6,081 bases of DNA from Chromatiaceae bacterium (GTDB lineage Bacteria > Pseudomonadota > Gammaproteobacteria > Chromatiales > Chromatiaceae). The stretch covers positions 1 to 6,081 of the forward strand of contig JAEHCY010000162.1 in NCBI GenBank assembly GCA_016880695.1, read 5' to 3'. A program made the position numbers and the translations under genes. The notes under the pieces are model-generated. The model was not told where the DNA came from and did no database searches. It worked only from the letters and a program-made list of their open reading frames with translations. Numbering within the stretch: the stretch's first letter is position 1; each line of letters opens with the position of its first letter. This document shows positions 5,041-6,081 of this stretch, one piece after another.

Positions 5041-5487
5041 AATGCGGGGGCGGGCCGGGCCGGGCCGCTGGTACGTAAGGACGTGGTCACCGCCTTCATT
5101 CGCTATCAAGGTAAGGTGCTTCTGTTGCGGCGCAGTGACCGGGTGGGCTCCTATCAGGGCCGGTGGGCGGCGGTTAGCGGGTACCTGGAACGGGAGTCGG
5201 CCCTCGATCAGGCTTGGGTGGAGATTGCCGAGGAGACCGGAATCCCCGCCGGCTCGTTGCGCCTGATCCGAGAGGGAGAGCCCTTGCAGGTTCCCGCCCC
5301 GGAGCGCGAGACCCTCTGGGTGGTCCATCCCTTTCTGTTCGAGCTGGTTTCGCCGGTACCCGAGATCCACCTCGACTGGGAGAGTGCGGAGGCCCGCTGG
5401 GTGTATCCCGAGGAAATCCCCTTGCTCGAAGGGGTGCCGCAGCTCGCGGAGGCATGGCAGGGCTGCGCGGCGGGTGAGGATGGATGA
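5038..5487 (+). CDS. Nudix hydrolase
   Basis: This encodes 149 residues with a single Nudix domain, which hydrolyses a nucleoside diphosphate linked to another group using Mg2+ or Mn2+. The N-terminal strand DVVTAFIRYQGKVLLLRRSD is typical, as are GSYQGRWAAVSGYLE and the Nudix box at 47-69. The catalytic glutamates Glu62, Glu65 and Glu66 are present, but the box is not canonical: Ser47 replaces the first Gly and Val61 the usual Arg before Glu62. Some family branches tolerate this. The substrate cannot be deduced. Possible starts are ATG 5038, ATG 5023 and TTG 4993, none with a good ribosome binding site. I chose 5038 because the upstream residues MGSDP are encoded by a palindromic repeat and the conserved domain begins near residue 14. 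The stop overlaps the next gene by 8 bp, suggesting a functional pair. Confidence 0.88.
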   Translation: MNAGAGRAGPLVRKDVVTAFIRYQGKVLLLRRSDRVGSYQGRWAAVSGYLERESALDQAWVEIAEETGIPAGSLRLIREGEPLQVPAPERETLWVVHPFLFELVSPVPEIHLDWESAEARWVYPEEIPLLEGVPQLAEAWQGCAAGEDG

Positions 5488-6081
5488 CGCCGCACTCTCG
5501 GTCGCGATGGAGGCGCTGAGAAACGACCGGGTCCGGGGCGCGAGTGAGCTGGCCCGAACGGCGCTGGGCACGGAGGCCCGGGATGCTTCGGATCTTCGCG
5601 AGGCACTCACCGAGCGGGCGAACCGACTCCAGCAGGCGCGCCCGAGCATGGCCCCGCTGGTGCGCTTTAGTGCAGCGCTGGTCGGAAGGGTTTGCGGAGT
5701 TTCGGGCGGACGACCTTCAGGCGGCCCGCCGCGGCGCGGCCGATCAGGCCGAGGTGCTGTCAGAGTTGTCGCACCGGACGGTGGAGCAGGTTGCAGTGCG
5801 CACGGCGGCGGAGGCCCTGGCAAGACCCTCATCACCCACAGGCTGAGCGCGACGGCGGTGGCCGTTCTCCGCAGGCTGGCGGGTCAAGGGGTTCGTGCCA
5901 TCGTCAGCGAGTCGCAGCCGCTCAACGAGGGGCGTCATCTGGCGGGGATTCGGAGGGGCTCGGGGGCCCACGCGCCTGATCACCGATGCCGAGATTGGCC
6001 TCTGCGTGGCCGACGCCGACCTTGCGCTGGTGGGGGCCGACAGCCTGCGTGCGGACGGAAGCCTGGCGAACAAGGTGGGGA
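5480..6081 (+). CDS. eIF-2B/MtnA-fold family protein, partial, with three apparent frameshifts
   Basis: The gene starts at ATG 5480 inside the Nudix gene and runs off the window. Frame 2 has no stop from 5480 to 6081, but the family sequence is spread over two frames. MEALRNDRVRGASELARTAL and RPSMAPLVR are in frame 2; RWSEGFAEFRADDLQAARR to TAAEALA is in frame 3; GKTLITHRLSATAVAVLRRL to SESQPLNEGRHLAG is back in frame 2; RLITDAEIGL and LVGADSLRADGSLANKVG are in frame 3. The joins fall at TTT (5666-5668), GG (5819-5820) and the G/C run at 5961-5969, and each is repaired by one base. The family includes eIF-2B subunits, methylthioribose-1-phosphate isomerase and archaeal ribose-1,5-bisphosphate isomerase, so a sugar-phosphate isomerase is plausible. 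A single-frame translation would give a false Gly/Arg-rich protein in the middle. Sequencing errors or early decay both fit. Confidence 0.8.
   Translation, partial: MDDAALSVAMEALRNDRVRGASELARTALGTEARDASDLREALTERANRLQQARPSMAPLVRFSAALVGRVCGVSGGRPSGGPPRRGRSGRGAVRVVAPDGGAGCSAHGGGGPGKTLITHRLSATAVAVLRRLAGQGVRAIVSESQPLNEGRHLAGIRRGSGAHAPDHRCRDWPLRGRRRPCAGGGRQPACGRKPGEQGG

Noticed and set aside
5056..5069. Short GGGCC tandem repeat in the Nudix gene
   Set aside because: It is a few units of GC-rich coding sequence for Gly, Arg and Pro and is best read as base-composition bias.
4789..5835. A 348-codon minus-strand frame over lutC, Nudix and eIF-2B genes
   Set aside because: It spans three unrelated plus-strand genes and has Pro/Arg/Ser-rich shadow composition without a domain.

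Overview
The window is GC-rich chromosomal DNA with densely packed genes that overlap at start and stop codons. It looks like a gammaproteobacterium, perhaps Chromatiales or Ectothiorhodospiraceae-like. That placement is an inference from the base composition, the GGGGTCTGACCCC-type palindrome, a stand-alone RRM protein and the LldE/LldF/LldG-type lactate genes; nothing in the window fixes the taxon.

Left edge (1-302): the last codons of a tyrosine recombinase (integrase), including its catalytic tyrosine, run convergently into a complete tRNA-Val(CAC) on the minus strand. The integrase frame stays open through the 3' half of the tRNA. This is the usual geometry of an element integrated in a tRNA 3' end, with the element to the left of the window and backbone DNA to the right. 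A good sigma70-type promoter for the tRNA lies at 274-302.

Middle left (334-1943): an alpha/beta hydrolase (minus strand) and a small single-RRM RNA-binding protein (plus strand) diverge from a 438-bp non-coding region. That region holds a Fur-box-like AT-rich site, a nested inverted repeat, and a perfect 11-bp inverted repeat enclosing a possible -10 hexamer.

Centre (2135-4996): a complete three-gene L-lactate utilisation operon, lutABC (lldEFG). It encodes a CCG-motif Fe-S protein, a LUD-domain protein with ferredoxin-like clusters, and a LUD-domain LutC. Together they are expected to oxidise L-lactate to pyruvate. The genes overlap (TGATG; 8 bp), and LutC appears to start at CTG. The 191-bp leader upstream of lutA contains hairpins that compete for a shared segment. 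No lactate permease or regulator is in the window.

Right (5022-6081): a REP-like palindrome sits at the start of a Nudix hydrolase gene. The Nudix gene overlaps by 8 bp an eIF-2B/MtnA-fold gene that runs off the window. The eIF-2B-like gene is the oddest part: the plus-2 frame is open from 5480 to the end, but the recognisable family sequence changes frame three times, each time at a short homopolymer. This suggests either sequencing indels near a contig end or early gene decay.

I found no CRISPR array, no transposase gene and no clearly new multi-gene system.
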